A stretch of DNA of 64,000 nucleotides, taken from Mycobacterium sp. E2733. Its GTDB lineage: Bacteria; Actinomycetota; Actinomycetes; Mycobacteriales; Mycobacteriaceae. The stretch is taken from positions 62,001 to 126,000 of the forward strand of contig NZ_LZJZ01000021.1 in NCBI RefSeq assembly GCF_001667585.1, written 5' to 3'. The position numbers and the translations under genes were made by a program. The notes under the pieces are model-generated. The model ran no database searches. It was not told the origin of the DNA and saw nothing but the letters and a program-made list of their open reading frames with translations. Shown in pieces: positions 19,323-27,167 of the stretch; the stretch's first letter is position 1, and each line of letters opens with the position of its first letter.

Positions 19323-20887
19323 CTGTAGACGCGGCCGCGCGCCGGGCGCGTCCACAGCACACCGCCCTCGGCGCTGACTCCCGCCGCCGTCAGCGCGCGC
19401 TTGAGGACCTTGTTCGTCGCCGTCGTCGGCAGTTCGGCGTTGATGCGCACATACCGCGGCCAGGCCTTGGGCGACAGATCGCGTTGCGCGGCGAGGAAGC
19501 TCGCGAAGTCGTCGGGCCGCAACCGCGCCCCGTCGCGCAACACCAGCGCGGCCATCACCTGATCACCGACCCGCTCGTCGGGCACCCCGTAGACCGCGAC
19601 CTGGGTCACCTCCGGCAGGCGTTCGAGGATCCGCTCGATCGGCCCCGCCGCCAGGTTCTCACCGTCCACCCGCATCCAATCCGCGGTGCGGCCGGCCAGA
19701 TAAATCCAGCCGTCGGCGTCGCGGTAGGCCAGATCGCCCGACCAGTACATCCCGTGCCGCATCCGCTGCGCGGTCGCCGCCGGGTCATTGTAGTACCCGA
19801 CGAACGGGCCGGCGCCGGTGGTGTTGACGAGCTCGCCGACCGCGTCGTCGAGGTTCGTCAGTGCCCCGTGCTCGTCGAATTCCGCGACCGCGCACTCCCG
19901 CAGCGTCGTCGAGTTGTAAATGCTCACCCCGGGATACGGCCTGCCGATGGACCCGGCCGGGGTGCCGTCCTCGCGGACGACGATCACCGCGAACTCGCTG
20001 GAACCGAAGCTGTCCACCACCCGGCAGCCGAAACGCCTTGCGAATTCGGCAATGTCGCGGTCGGTCGCCTCGTTGCCGAACGCCACCCGCAGCGTGTTGT
20101 CGGCGTCGTCCGGCCGCTCGGGGGTGGACAGGATCAACGCGAGGGGCTTGCCGACATAGTTGAGGTACGTCACGCGGTAGCGGCGCACGTCGTCCAGGAA
20201 ACGTGACGGCGAGAACCGGGCCGGGACCATGGTGGCGCCGGCACCGATCGCGACCGCCCATCCGGCGGCCACACCGTTGGAGTGAAAGAGCGGCATCGAC
20301 AAATAGCAGACGTCGTCGGCGGTGACGTCGTACTGGAAGATCAGGCTGGCGCCGCACATGACCGCCATCGCGTGGGCCAGCCGGACGACCTTCGGGTCAC
20401 CGCTGGTTCCGGAAGTGAAGATCATCATCAGGGTGTCGCCGCCGGTGACCTCGCGGTGCGGAACCAGGGGTGGCGCGGCGGCCACCAGTTCGGCGTAGCG
20501 CCGGCCGGTCACGTCGAGCACCTGAATCCCGTTGAGGTCCAGGCCATCCAACAGTTCGCGGTGTTCTGGATCGACGAGCAGCAGCTGGCAATCGGACCGC
20601 CGGATGTCGGCGAGCAGCCCGGCCCCGCGCCGCGTCGTGTTGATCCCGCACAGCACGTAGCCGCCCAGCGCGGCGGCCGCCATGGCGCGCAGCATCGCCG
20701 GGGAGTTGGGCAGCAGGGCCCCGACGTGCAGCGGACGCGCCGGGTCGGCGAGGGCGATCAGCGCGGCGGCCTCCGCCTCGGCCTCGACGAGGTGCTCTCG
20801 CCAGGTCCAGGTCCGCTCGCCGGAGGCCAGCGCCGGGGCGTCGTCGTCACGACGTTGCCGCAGGAGCTGCTGAACCGTTTCGATCAT
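19298..20887 (-). CDS. Acyl-CoA synthetase, FadD17-like
   Basis: 529 residues from the ATG at 20887, which overlaps the TGA of the Baeyer-Villiger gene (ATGA). ANL motifs: IFTSGTSGDPK, DSFGSSE, hinge region GRTADWMRVDGENL and Lys in TNKVLKR. The overall sequence strongly recalls M. tuberculosis FadD17, a steroid-side-chain-activating ligase group (for example SMPLFHSN, NYVGKPLALILSTPERPDD). It would attach CoA to the carboxylate degraded by the FadE/MaoC/thiolase enzymes of the same operon, of which it is the last gene. Confidence 0.92.
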   Translation of the reverse strand: MIETVQQLLRQRRDDDAPALASGERTWTWREHLVEAEAEAAALIALADPARPLHVGALLPNSPAMLRAMAAAALGGYVLCGINTTRRGAGLLADIRRSDCQLLLVDPEHRELLDGLDLNGIQVLDVTGRRYAELVAAAPPLVPHREVTGGDTLMMIFTSGTSGDPKVVRLAHAMAVMCGASLIFQYDVTADDVCYLSMPLFHSNGVAAGWAVAIGAGATMVPARFSPSRFLDDVRRYRVTYLNYVGKPLALILSTPERPDDADNTLRVAFGNEATDRDIAEFARRFGCRVVDSFGSSEFAVIVVREDGTPAGSIGRPYPGVSIYNSTTLRECAVAEFDEHGALTNLDDAVGELVNTTGAGPFVGYYNDPAATAQRMRHGMYWSGDLAYRDADGWIYLAGRTADWMRVDGENLAAGPIERILERLPEVTQVAVYGVPDERVGDQVMAALVLRDGARLRPDDFASFLAAQRDLSPKAWPRYVRINAELPTTATNKVLKRALTAAGVSAEGGVLWTRPARGRVYSQLTASPA

Positions 20888-22476
20888 CGGGTCGTCAGCA
20901 CCAGCCCGGCGTAGTGCCGACGTGCAACGTCCTCGCAGTGGCGCCGATACGTGCCGAACCCGCCGGCGTACGGCATGAACGTCCGCTTCTTGCCCGCGAT
21001 GTTGGCGCCCAGGTACCACGACGAGGCCGCCTTCGGAAAGAGCGTCTGCTCAGCCGCCTTCGCGACATGGTCGGTCCAGGCGATGGCGGCGTCGCGTCGC
21101 GGCTCCACCTCGGTCACCCCGAGGCGGCGGGCCGTCAACATCAGGCCGAGGACCCAGTCGACCTGAACCTCGGCGTGCAGCACCATGTTGGCGAGCACCG
21201 ACGGGCTGCCGGGACCGCTGATGGTGAACAGGTTCGGCAGGCCGGGCACCATCAGACCGAGGAACGTCAGGGGTCCGTCGGCCCAGATGTCGCGCAACCG
21301 CACTCCCGTGGGCCCCTCCGGATCGATGCGGGTCAGCGCGCCGGTCAGCGCGTCGAAGCCGGTCGCGAAGATCAGCACATCGCAGGGATAGGTCGCGGCG
21401 CTGGTTCGCACGCCGCCGGTGGTGATCGCCTCGATGGGCTCGCGACGCAGGTTCACCAGCGCGACGTTGTCGCGGTTGAACGCGGCGTAATAGCCGCCGT
21501 CGGTGCAGATTCGCTTCGTCCCGATCGGGTGGTCGACGGGTATGAGGTCGGCAGCCACAACGGGATCCGCGACGATCTCGCGGATCCGCTCCTCGGCGAA
21601 CTCGCGCGCGATGTGGTTGGCGGCAAGGTCGGAGTTTTGATCGGGAAACGTCTTCGCGAACAGCACCCCACCCTCGCGCCAGCGCCGCCACAGCGCCTCG
21701 GCGCGTTCCTGTGGCTCGGTGTCGACCGCCTTCTTGTGATACGTCCCGTGCGGAGTGCCCGCCGCCGCGTAGGCCGAGATCCGGCGGCGCTCGGGATACT
21801 GCTCCCTGATCTGTCGCTGCTCCTCCGGTGTCCAGGGGCGGTTCGGCATCGGGATGCTGTAGTTCGCCGACCGCTGGAACACCACCAGCCGATCCGCCTG
21901 CGCGGCGACGATCGGGACCGCTTGAATGCCAGACGATCCCGTGCCGATCAGGCCCACCCGCTTGCCGCGCAGGTCGGGGTCGTCACGCGGCCACGCGGCG
22001 GTGAAGTACACCTCGCCCCCGAAATCGTCGACGCCGGGGATGTCGGGGCGGTTGACGGCCGACAGGCAGCCCGTCGCGCACATGAGGAACTGTGCGGCGT
22101 AGGTCTGGTCGTCCCGGGTGCGGACCCGCCAATGGCCTTGCGCGAACGCGGCGCCGACGACGTCCGTTTCGAACCGATAGTGCCGGCGCAGGTCGAACCG
22201 GTCGGCGACGTGCTTCAGGTAGGCAAGGATCTCCGGTTGCGCGGCGAAGCGTTCGCTCCAGGTCCAGCTCTGCTGCAGTTCCTCGTCGAACGAGTAGGAG
22301 TAGTCCACACTTTCGACGTCGCAGCGGGCGCCCGGGTACCGGTTCCAGTACCAGGTGCCGCCCACGTCGGGCGCCGCCTCGAGGCCGATCACCGACAGGC
22401 CCGCCCACGCGGCCCGGTGCACGGCGTAAAGCCCGGCGAACCCCGCGCCGACAACGATGACGTCGGCTTGCGTCAT
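20884..22476 (-). CDS. Baeyer-Villiger-type FAD monooxygenase with altered fingerprint
   Basis: 530 residues. FAD Rossmann VVGAGFAG near the N-terminus, second NADPH Rossmann IGTGSSGIQ, GGTWYWNRYPGARCDVES typical of cyclohexanone-monooxygenase-like enzymes, and the C-terminal ATGFDALTGA. The usual fingerprint F-x-G-x3-H-x3-W-P reads FGGEVYFTAAWP here: the conserved His is Phe158 (codon TTC at 22003-22005). It would convert a ketone to an ester or lactone, for the HSL esterase encoded just upstream to open. Coupled by 4-bp overlaps with both neighbours in the nine-gene operon. Confidence 0.93.
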   Translation of the reverse strand: MTQADVIVVGAGFAGLYAVHRAAWAGLSVIGLEAAPDVGGTWYWNRYPGARCDVESVDYSYSFDEELQQSWTWSERFAAQPEILAYLKHVADRFDLRRHYRFETDVVGAAFAQGHWRVRTRDDQTYAAQFLMCATGCLSAVNRPDIPGVDDFGGEVYFTAAWPRDDPDLRGKRVGLIGTGSSGIQAVPIVAAQADRLVVFQRSANYSIPMPNRPWTPEEQRQIREQYPERRRISAYAAAGTPHGTYHKKAVDTEPQERAEALWRRWREGGVLFAKTFPDQNSDLAANHIAREFAEERIREIVADPVVAADLIPVDHPIGTKRICTDGGYYAAFNRDNVALVNLRREPIEAITTGGVRTSAATYPCDVLIFATGFDALTGALTRIDPEGPTGVRLRDIWADGPLTFLGLMVPGLPNLFTISGPGSPSVLANMVLHAEVQVDWVLGLMLTARRLGVTEVEPRRDAAIAWTDHVAKAAEQTLFPKAASSWYLGANIAGKKRTFMPYAGGFGTYRRHCEDVARRHYAGLVLTTR

Positions 22477-23429
22477 GTCGACTCGCAGAAGGCGGGCTTG
22501 AGTAGCTCCCGCAGGTCGGCACAGATCAGGTCGCGCGCCGAGGCCGCCGGAGGAAACGACGGGATGGTCAGGAAGCCGTGAAACAGGTCCGGGAAGTCGC
22601 GGTGCACCACCCGCACCCCCGCCTCGCGCAACCGGCGCGCATAGCCGCAGCCCTCGCTGTGCAGCGGATCGAGGCCGGCGGTGACGACCACCGCGGGCGG
22701 CAGGCCGGCGTGCGACCCCGCGCGGGCCGGCGCCACCAGGTGCGCCTGCTCCAAAAGCATTTGTGCGCCTAGGTATTGGCGCCAATACCACTGCATGGCG
22801 GCGCTGGTAAGGAAGTGGCCGGTGGCGCAGCGTTGATAGCTGTCGGTGTCGAAAGACGGATCGATGACCGGATACAGCAGGAGCTGCGCGGCCGGCCCGG
22901 CGACCGCCCGCTCCCGGCACAGGATCGCGGTAACCGCCGCGAGATTGCCGCCGGCGCTGTCGCCGGCGATGGCCGTCCGCGCCGGGTCGATGCCGAGTTC
23001 GGACGCGTTGCCGACCACCCAGCGGAACACCGCGAAGGCGTCCAGTGCGGCCGCGGGGGCCGGGTGCTCGGGCGCGAGGCGGTAGCCGACCGACACGACG
23101 ACGGCCTGGGTTCCGCGGGCCAGGGCGCGGCAGAATCCGTCGTGGGATTCGATGTCGCACAACACGAATCCACCGCCATGGCAGAACACGACCGCGGCGC
23201 GGTCGTCCTGCGGCTCGCCGTGCGGGTAGTAGACCCGCGCGGGGATATCGCCGGCGGGGCCCGGGATCGACCGGTCTTCGCTGCGGCGGACGTCGTCGAT
23301 GTTGTCGACGGGCCGGCGCCGCTGAGCGACGGCCTCGCGGGCCTGTGCGGCGGTCATTGTCTCGACACGCGGGAATGCCGCGTCCAACTCGCGCAGCATC
23401 GCCTGGACGCCGTCAAAGGGGTCGTCCAT
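22473..23429 (-). CDS. HSL-family alpha/beta-hydrolase esterase
   Basis: 318 residues from the ATG at 23429, preceded by GGAGGCG at 5 bases. The oxyanion-hole motif is HGGGF, the nucleophile elbow GDSAGGN; the catalytic Asp is in GLDPLHSEG and the His in DLFHGF. Such hormone-sensitive-lipase-like enzymes cleave short esters or lactones. The stop overlaps the Baeyer-Villiger gene start (ATGA), suggesting it hydrolyses that enzyme's product. Confidence 0.92.
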   Translation of the reverse strand: MDDPFDGVQAMLRELDAAFPRVETMTAAQAREAVAQRRRPVDNIDDVRRSEDRSIPGPAGDIPARVYYPHGEPQDDRAAVVFCHGGGFVLCDIESHDGFCRALARGTQAVVVSVGYRLAPEHPAPAAALDAFAVFRWVVGNASELGIDPARTAIAGDSAGGNLAAVTAILCRERAVAGPAAQLLLYPVIDPSFDTDSYQRCATGHFLTSAAMQWYWRQYLGAQMLLEQAHLVAPARAGSHAGLPPAVVVTAGLDPLHSEGCGYARRLREAGVRVVHRDFPDLFHGFLTIPSFPPAASARDLICADLRELLKPAFCEST

Positions 23430-23458
23430 GTGACGCCTCCGCACGCATCAGGGGCCGC

Positions 23459-23860
23459 TCACGCCGGCCGGTACTTCAACAGGGTGATCCCGTCTTCGGG
23501 CAGATCGTAGAACACCGGCTGGACCCGCATGCCGATATGGATGTCGCCGGGATCCACCTCGACCAATTCGGTGCTGAACTTCGGTCCCGCATCCCACTGC
23601 ACGACCGCGGGCAGTTGCGGCAGCGAATCGGCCCAGGGCGGACCGGTGGGCCGGCGGGCGATCGTGAACGTGTACAGCGTTCCGGCGCCATCGATTTCGC
23701 GCCATTCCAGGTCGTCGGCCAACGTTCCCGGCGCGAGGGTGCGCGGGTAGAACACGTAGCGCCCCAGCGAGGGTGAGTACTGCACGAGTATCCGGTGCTG
23801 GGTCAGGCCGTCCCAGAAGGGCCGCGACACCGGTGTCGGTTCGGGAACGGGGATGCTCAT
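23459..23860 (-). CDS. DUF35 OB-fold protein lacking the zinc-ribbon cysteines
   Basis: 133 residues. The C-terminal half is the OB-fold of the DUF35/acyl-CoA-associated family (GTLYTFTIARRP, AVVQWDAG, MRVQPVFYDLPEDGITLLKYRP). The N-terminal rubredoxin-like part normally holding four Cys is present in length (HRILVQYSPSLGRYVFYPR) but has none; there is no Cys in the whole protein. DUF35 partners bind thiolase-fold aldolases such as Ltp2. Here it is encoded 2 bp downstream of a Cys-less thiolase, so the pair likely forms a complex (inference). Confidence 0.85.
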   Translation of the reverse strand: MSIPVPEPTPVSRPFWDGLTQHRILVQYSPSLGRYVFYPRTLAPGTLADDLEWREIDGAGTLYTFTIARRPTGPPWADSLPQLPAVVQWDAGPKFSTELVEVDPGDIHIGMRVQPVFYDLPEDGITLLKYRPA

Positions 23861-23862
23861 CG

Positions 23863-25065
23863 CTAGTCCCCCCGCATCAGCAGCGCGACCTGCTCGCTCA
23901 TGATGCCGCCGTTGCCGGTGACGAACGCGGTGTGGCAGTCGCGCACCTGGGCGTCGCCGGCCCGGCCCATGACCTGCCGGGCACCGTCGACGACGTGGTG
24001 CATGCCGCCGGCCATGCCGGCCTGCCCGAAGGACAGCTGGCCCCCGGCCGTGTTGAGCGGAAAGTCGCCGCGGTGCGTCAGGTCGTGGCCGGGGATCCAT
24101 GACATCCCTGCGCCCTTATGGCAGAAGCCGGCGTCCTCGAGGCTCATCAGCACGGTGATGGTGTAGCAGTCGTAGATCGAGGCCATGTCCACCTCGGACC
24201 GGTTCATCCCGGCCATTTCGAAGGCCGTGTCGGCGGCGCGGGCAATCGGTGTGCGCAGCAAGTCCTCGGCGTAGGTCGGGGTCTTGAAGGCGATGTGTTC
24301 GCCGAAGCCCTTGATCCACACCGGGCGGTGGCGGCCGCGGCGGGCGATGTCGGCGTTGGCGATCAGGACGCCCGCTCCCCCGTGCACCCGCATCACGGTC
24401 TCCAGCATGTGGATGGGGTCGGCGATCATCGGGCTGGCGAGCACGTCCTCCACGGTGAGCGGCGTGCCGTGGAAGACCGCGCCAGGGTGCGCGCACGCGT
24501 TGGTGCGTTGGTCGACGGCGATCTTGGCCACCGCCGCGGGGTCATAGCCGAACTCGGCCGCATAGCGCTGAGCGATCTGCGCGTACGGCGCGTTCTGGCC
24601 GACGTTGCCATATGGAATCTCGAATTCCGCTTGCGGCGATCCATAATTGTTCGACGACGCCCCATACCAATTCGTGGCCGGCGGCGGCCGCTTCTCCGAC
24701 TGCGGCTGCGACGCCGATCCGGGAACCACGGCAAGGGCCGCGTCGCAGATGCCGAGTTCCACCGCGGCGGCGGCCCGCCAGATCATGCCCGCCGCGGTGG
24801 CCCCGCCGAGGTCGACGCGCTCGCCGAAATCGAGTGCCAGCCCGAGGTATTCGCACAGCGTGGCCGGCGCGAACATCGCCGACTCGGCGAGGCCGTGGGT
24901 CAGCAGACCGTTGACGCGGGCGGGGTCGACGCCGGCGTCCTGGATGACCATTCGCGCAAGCATCGCGTACTGGTCGAGGGTGAACAGCGGCGGGCGGGTG
25001 GGGCGCCGCTGCGCCGGCAGCTCGGCGATGCCGACGATCGCCGCCTCGCCCCGCAACCCGGTCAC
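23863..25065 (-). CDS. Thiolase-fold lipid-transfer protein, Ltp2-like (candidate retro-aldolase)
   Basis: 400 residues of the SCP-x thiolase family. The position of the nucleophilic Cys is DLGGATAAG (residues 85-93), with no Cys, as in Ltp-type proteins that do not do Claisen chemistry. Tyr298 and Tyr301 lie in IYDCYTIT, the region holding catalytic Tyr in Ltp2 aldolases; GHDLTHRGDFPLNTAGGQLSFGQ and HTAFVTGNGG complete the fold. Probable role: retro-aldol cleavage of a beta-hydroxyacyl-CoA after FadE and MaoC steps. The GTG start at 25065 overlaps the hydratase stop. Confidence 0.9.
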   Translation of the reverse strand: MTGLRGEAAIVGIAELPAQRRPTRPPLFTLDQYAMLARMVIQDAGVDPARVNGLLTHGLAESAMFAPATLCEYLGLALDFGERVDLGGATAAGMIWRAAAAVELGICDAALAVVPGSASQPQSEKRPPPATNWYGASSNNYGSPQAEFEIPYGNVGQNAPYAQIAQRYAAEFGYDPAAVAKIAVDQRTNACAHPGAVFHGTPLTVEDVLASPMIADPIHMLETVMRVHGGAGVLIANADIARRGRHRPVWIKGFGEHIAFKTPTYAEDLLRTPIARAADTAFEMAGMNRSEVDMASIYDCYTITVLMSLEDAGFCHKGAGMSWIPGHDLTHRGDFPLNTAGGQLSFGQAGMAGGMHHVVDGARQVMGRAGDAQVRDCHTAFVTGNGGIMSEQVALLMRGD

Positions 25066-25517
25066 TGATCGGCTTCCCGCGGCGTTCCGCGGCGGGGCAA
25101 CTCGACGGTCGCGGTGCCGGGCATCAGCACCGTCGCCTCGCGGCGGCCGGCGATGTCGAGGTCCACCAGCCCCGCGCCCTGGTCGGAGAGGCGTTTGCCG
25201 GTGACCGTGCCGCCGAAGCTCAGGGGGTGGCCGGGGTGGGCGACCGCGCGGTTCTGGACGGCGAAGGACACCAGCCGGCCACGCCCGCCGATCCAGTCCC
25301 CGATGGCCCGGCCGAGCAGCGCGGCCTGCAACGGGCCGTGAACCAGGACGTCGTCGTAGCCTTCGACCGTGCGGGCCCAGTCCTTGTCGTAGTGGATGCG
25401 GTGGCCGTTGTAAGTGGCGGCGCTGAAGAAGAACAACTGCGTCTCGTCGACGGTCACGGTGAGTTCGGGCATCTCGTCGCCCACGTCGACGTCCTCGTAA
25501 AAGATTTGGTCGGCCAT
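25062..25517 (-). CDS. MaoC-type hotdog hydratase subunit
   Basis: 151 residues, single hotdog fold of the (R)-specific enoyl-CoA hydratase family, with the segment NGHRIHYDKDWARTVEGYDDVLVHGPLQ containing the family's His and downstream HG motif. Its neighbour (25525-26025) is a second hotdog protein, matching heteromeric hydratases of the ChsH1-ChsH2 type, in which only one subunit carries the full active site. The reaction would be hydration of the alpha,beta-enoyl-CoA made by the FadE pair. Confidence 0.88.
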   Translation of the reverse strand: MADQIFYEDVDVGDEMPELTVTVDETQLFFFSAATYNGHRIHYDKDWARTVEGYDDVLVHGPLQAALLGRAIGDWIGGRGRLVSFAVQNRAVAHPGHPLSFGGTVTGKRLSDQGAGLVDLDIAGRREATVLMPGTATVELPRRGTPREADQ

Positions 25518-25524
25518 GGAACTC

Positions 25525-26025
25525 CTAGGGACGGGCGATCATCGACGTCGACGCTTCGGCGAGCAGGTCTCGGTGCTGGTTGCGGTACACCGTACGCCAG
25601 GTGACGAGCACGAATCTGCCGGAGCGGCCGTGCTTTTCGACGATGGACTCGATGGTGCGCACCATTTCGACGTCGTCGCGGTGATAGGCGGGCAGGTGGA
25701 AGGCGAAGCTCTCACCGCCGGCCATTCGCCTGGGGGCGCGGGGGAACGCGAGGCTGCCCGAGACCGCACCGGAGGAACCGTCGGGCCGCAGCGCCTCGAG
25801 GTGCGTGACGCCGAGCACGGCGTACTGCAGAAAAAGCGGAGGGCAGACGATGTCGCGGAAGCCTTTGACCCTGGCGTATTCCGGGTCGAACCATAACGGG
25901 TTGTGATCGCCGATCGCCGCCGCCCATCGTTGCCAATCGCGCCGGTTCACCTCGCCCGTAGCGGTGGCGGCGACGGTACCGACGCGGGAGGCCGACTCGG
26001 CGTCGATCAAACTGTCCTCGGTCAA
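25525..26025 (-). CDS. MaoC/FAS1-like dehydratase-domain hydratase subunit
   Basis: 166 residues starting at a TTG (26025) that overlaps the FadE stop and has a GAGGAG site 6 bases upstream. Hotdog N-terminal-domain type: AIGDHNPLWFDPEYAR and CPPLFLQYAVLG are signature segments; a Trp stands where catalytic MaoC enzymes have His. It likely pairs with the adjacent hotdog protein. In the igr operon the equivalent protein (ChsH2) carries a fused DUF35 domain; here DUF35 is a separate gene. Confidence 0.85.
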   Translation of the reverse strand: MTEDSLIDAESASRVGTVAATATGEVNRRDWQRWAAAIGDHNPLWFDPEYARVKGFRDIVCPPLFLQYAVLGVTHLEALRPDGSSGAVSGSLAFPRAPRRMAGGESFAFHLPAYHRDDVEMVRTIESIVEKHGRSGRFVLVTWRTVYRNQHRDLLAEASTSMIARP

Positions 26026-27146
26026 GTGGGCTCCTCTGGGTTCAAGTCCAAGGTCTCCTCCAGCCACGATGCGGCGACGTCCGCTCCGCCGCCCAACGTC
26101 GAGCCCAGCCGGGCCCGTTCGGTCCACAGATGCAGATCGGTTTCGGTGACATACCCCATGCCGCCGTGCAATTGGTGGGCGTCCAACGTGATCGACCTGG
26201 CCGCGCCGGCGGCGTGCATGCGCGCGATGGCGGTCTCCCGGGTCGCGGTGCGGCCGCGCGCTATCCAGAAGACCGCCGCATGCGCGGCCAGTCGCGCCGC
26301 CGCCAGGGCGATGTGCATGTCGGCGACCAGGTGCTGGGCGGCCTGGAACGAGGCGATGGGCCGGCCGAATTGATGCCGCATGGTGGTGTATTCGACGGTG
26401 CGGTCGATGACCGCCTGCCCGACCCCCACCAGGTCGAGCGATCCCAATGCCACCGCCGCGTTCGCCACCCGGCGCAGTGCGGACTCGGTGACATCACCGA
26501 GCAGCGCGTCGCCGGCGACCACGACGTCGTCGAAGCGCACGGTGAACGCCCGGTGCCCGCCCGCCATGGCGAGCGGTTCCATCGCCACCCCGGTTGACCC
26601 CGCGTCGACGATGAAGGCCAGCGTATGTTCTTGCGCCGCGGCGGAAATCACGATGACGTCGGCGACGTCGGCGTCGGCGACGTAGTCCGCGGTGCCGTTC
26701 ACCCGCCATTGCGACGCCACGGGCTCGGCGCGCAGCGGGGCGGACACGACGGCCGCGTCACGGGCGCTCCAGAGCGCCGTGGTGCCACGGACCGTCCCGC
26801 GCGCGAGGGGCGGCAGCCATGTGCCCTTGGCGTCCGGGGAGCCGAGCTGGTCGGCCGCGAGCGCGGCCTGAATGCTGCTGTGGACCGTCGTCGGGCAGAG
26901 CGCGCGGCCGGCCTCGGTGTAGAAGACGGCGAGATCGTCGAGCGAACCCCCCGAGCCGCCGTATTCCTCGGCGATGGCCAGGCCGGGGACGCCCGCGTCG
27001 GTCAGCGCCTTCCACAGCGCAGGGGTGCGACGGTCCGCGTCCGGTTCGCTGAGCGCGCGCACCAACGTCACGGGGCTCTCGGCCGCGAGCAGGGCGCGCA
27101 ACGCCGCGGCGAACTCGCGCTGCTCGGCGGTGGGTATCGCTTTCAT
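26022..27146 (-). CDS. Acyl-CoA dehydrogenase, degenerate partner subunit (FadE)
   Basis: 374 residues. Acyl-CoA dehydrogenase fold with YTTMRHQFGRPIASFQAAQH and LHGGMGYVTETDLHLW in the C-terminal helical domain. The flavin-loop signature of complete enzymes (TEPxxGSD) is absent; the position reads TTALWSARDAAVV. Such subunits form alpha2beta2 dehydrogenases with a complete partner, here encoded 21 bp upstream. Overlap of its stop with the next start couples translation. Confidence 0.92.
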   Translation of the reverse strand: MKAIPTAEQREFAAALRALLAAESPVTLVRALSEPDADRRTPALWKALTDAGVPGLAIAEEYGGSGGSLDDLAVFYTEAGRALCPTTVHSSIQAALAADQLGSPDAKGTWLPPLARGTVRGTTALWSARDAAVVSAPLRAEPVASQWRVNGTADYVADADVADVIVISAAAQEHTLAFIVDAGSTGVAMEPLAMAGGHRAFTVRFDDVVVAGDALLGDVTESALRRVANAAVALGSLDLVGVGQAVIDRTVEYTTMRHQFGRPIASFQAAQHLVADMHIALAAARLAAHAAVFWIARGRTATRETAIARMHAAGAARSITLDAHQLHGGMGYVTETDLHLWTERARLGSTLGGGADVAASWLEETLDLNPEEPT

Positions 27147-27167
27147 CTGAGTACTGTGCGGTTTCCG

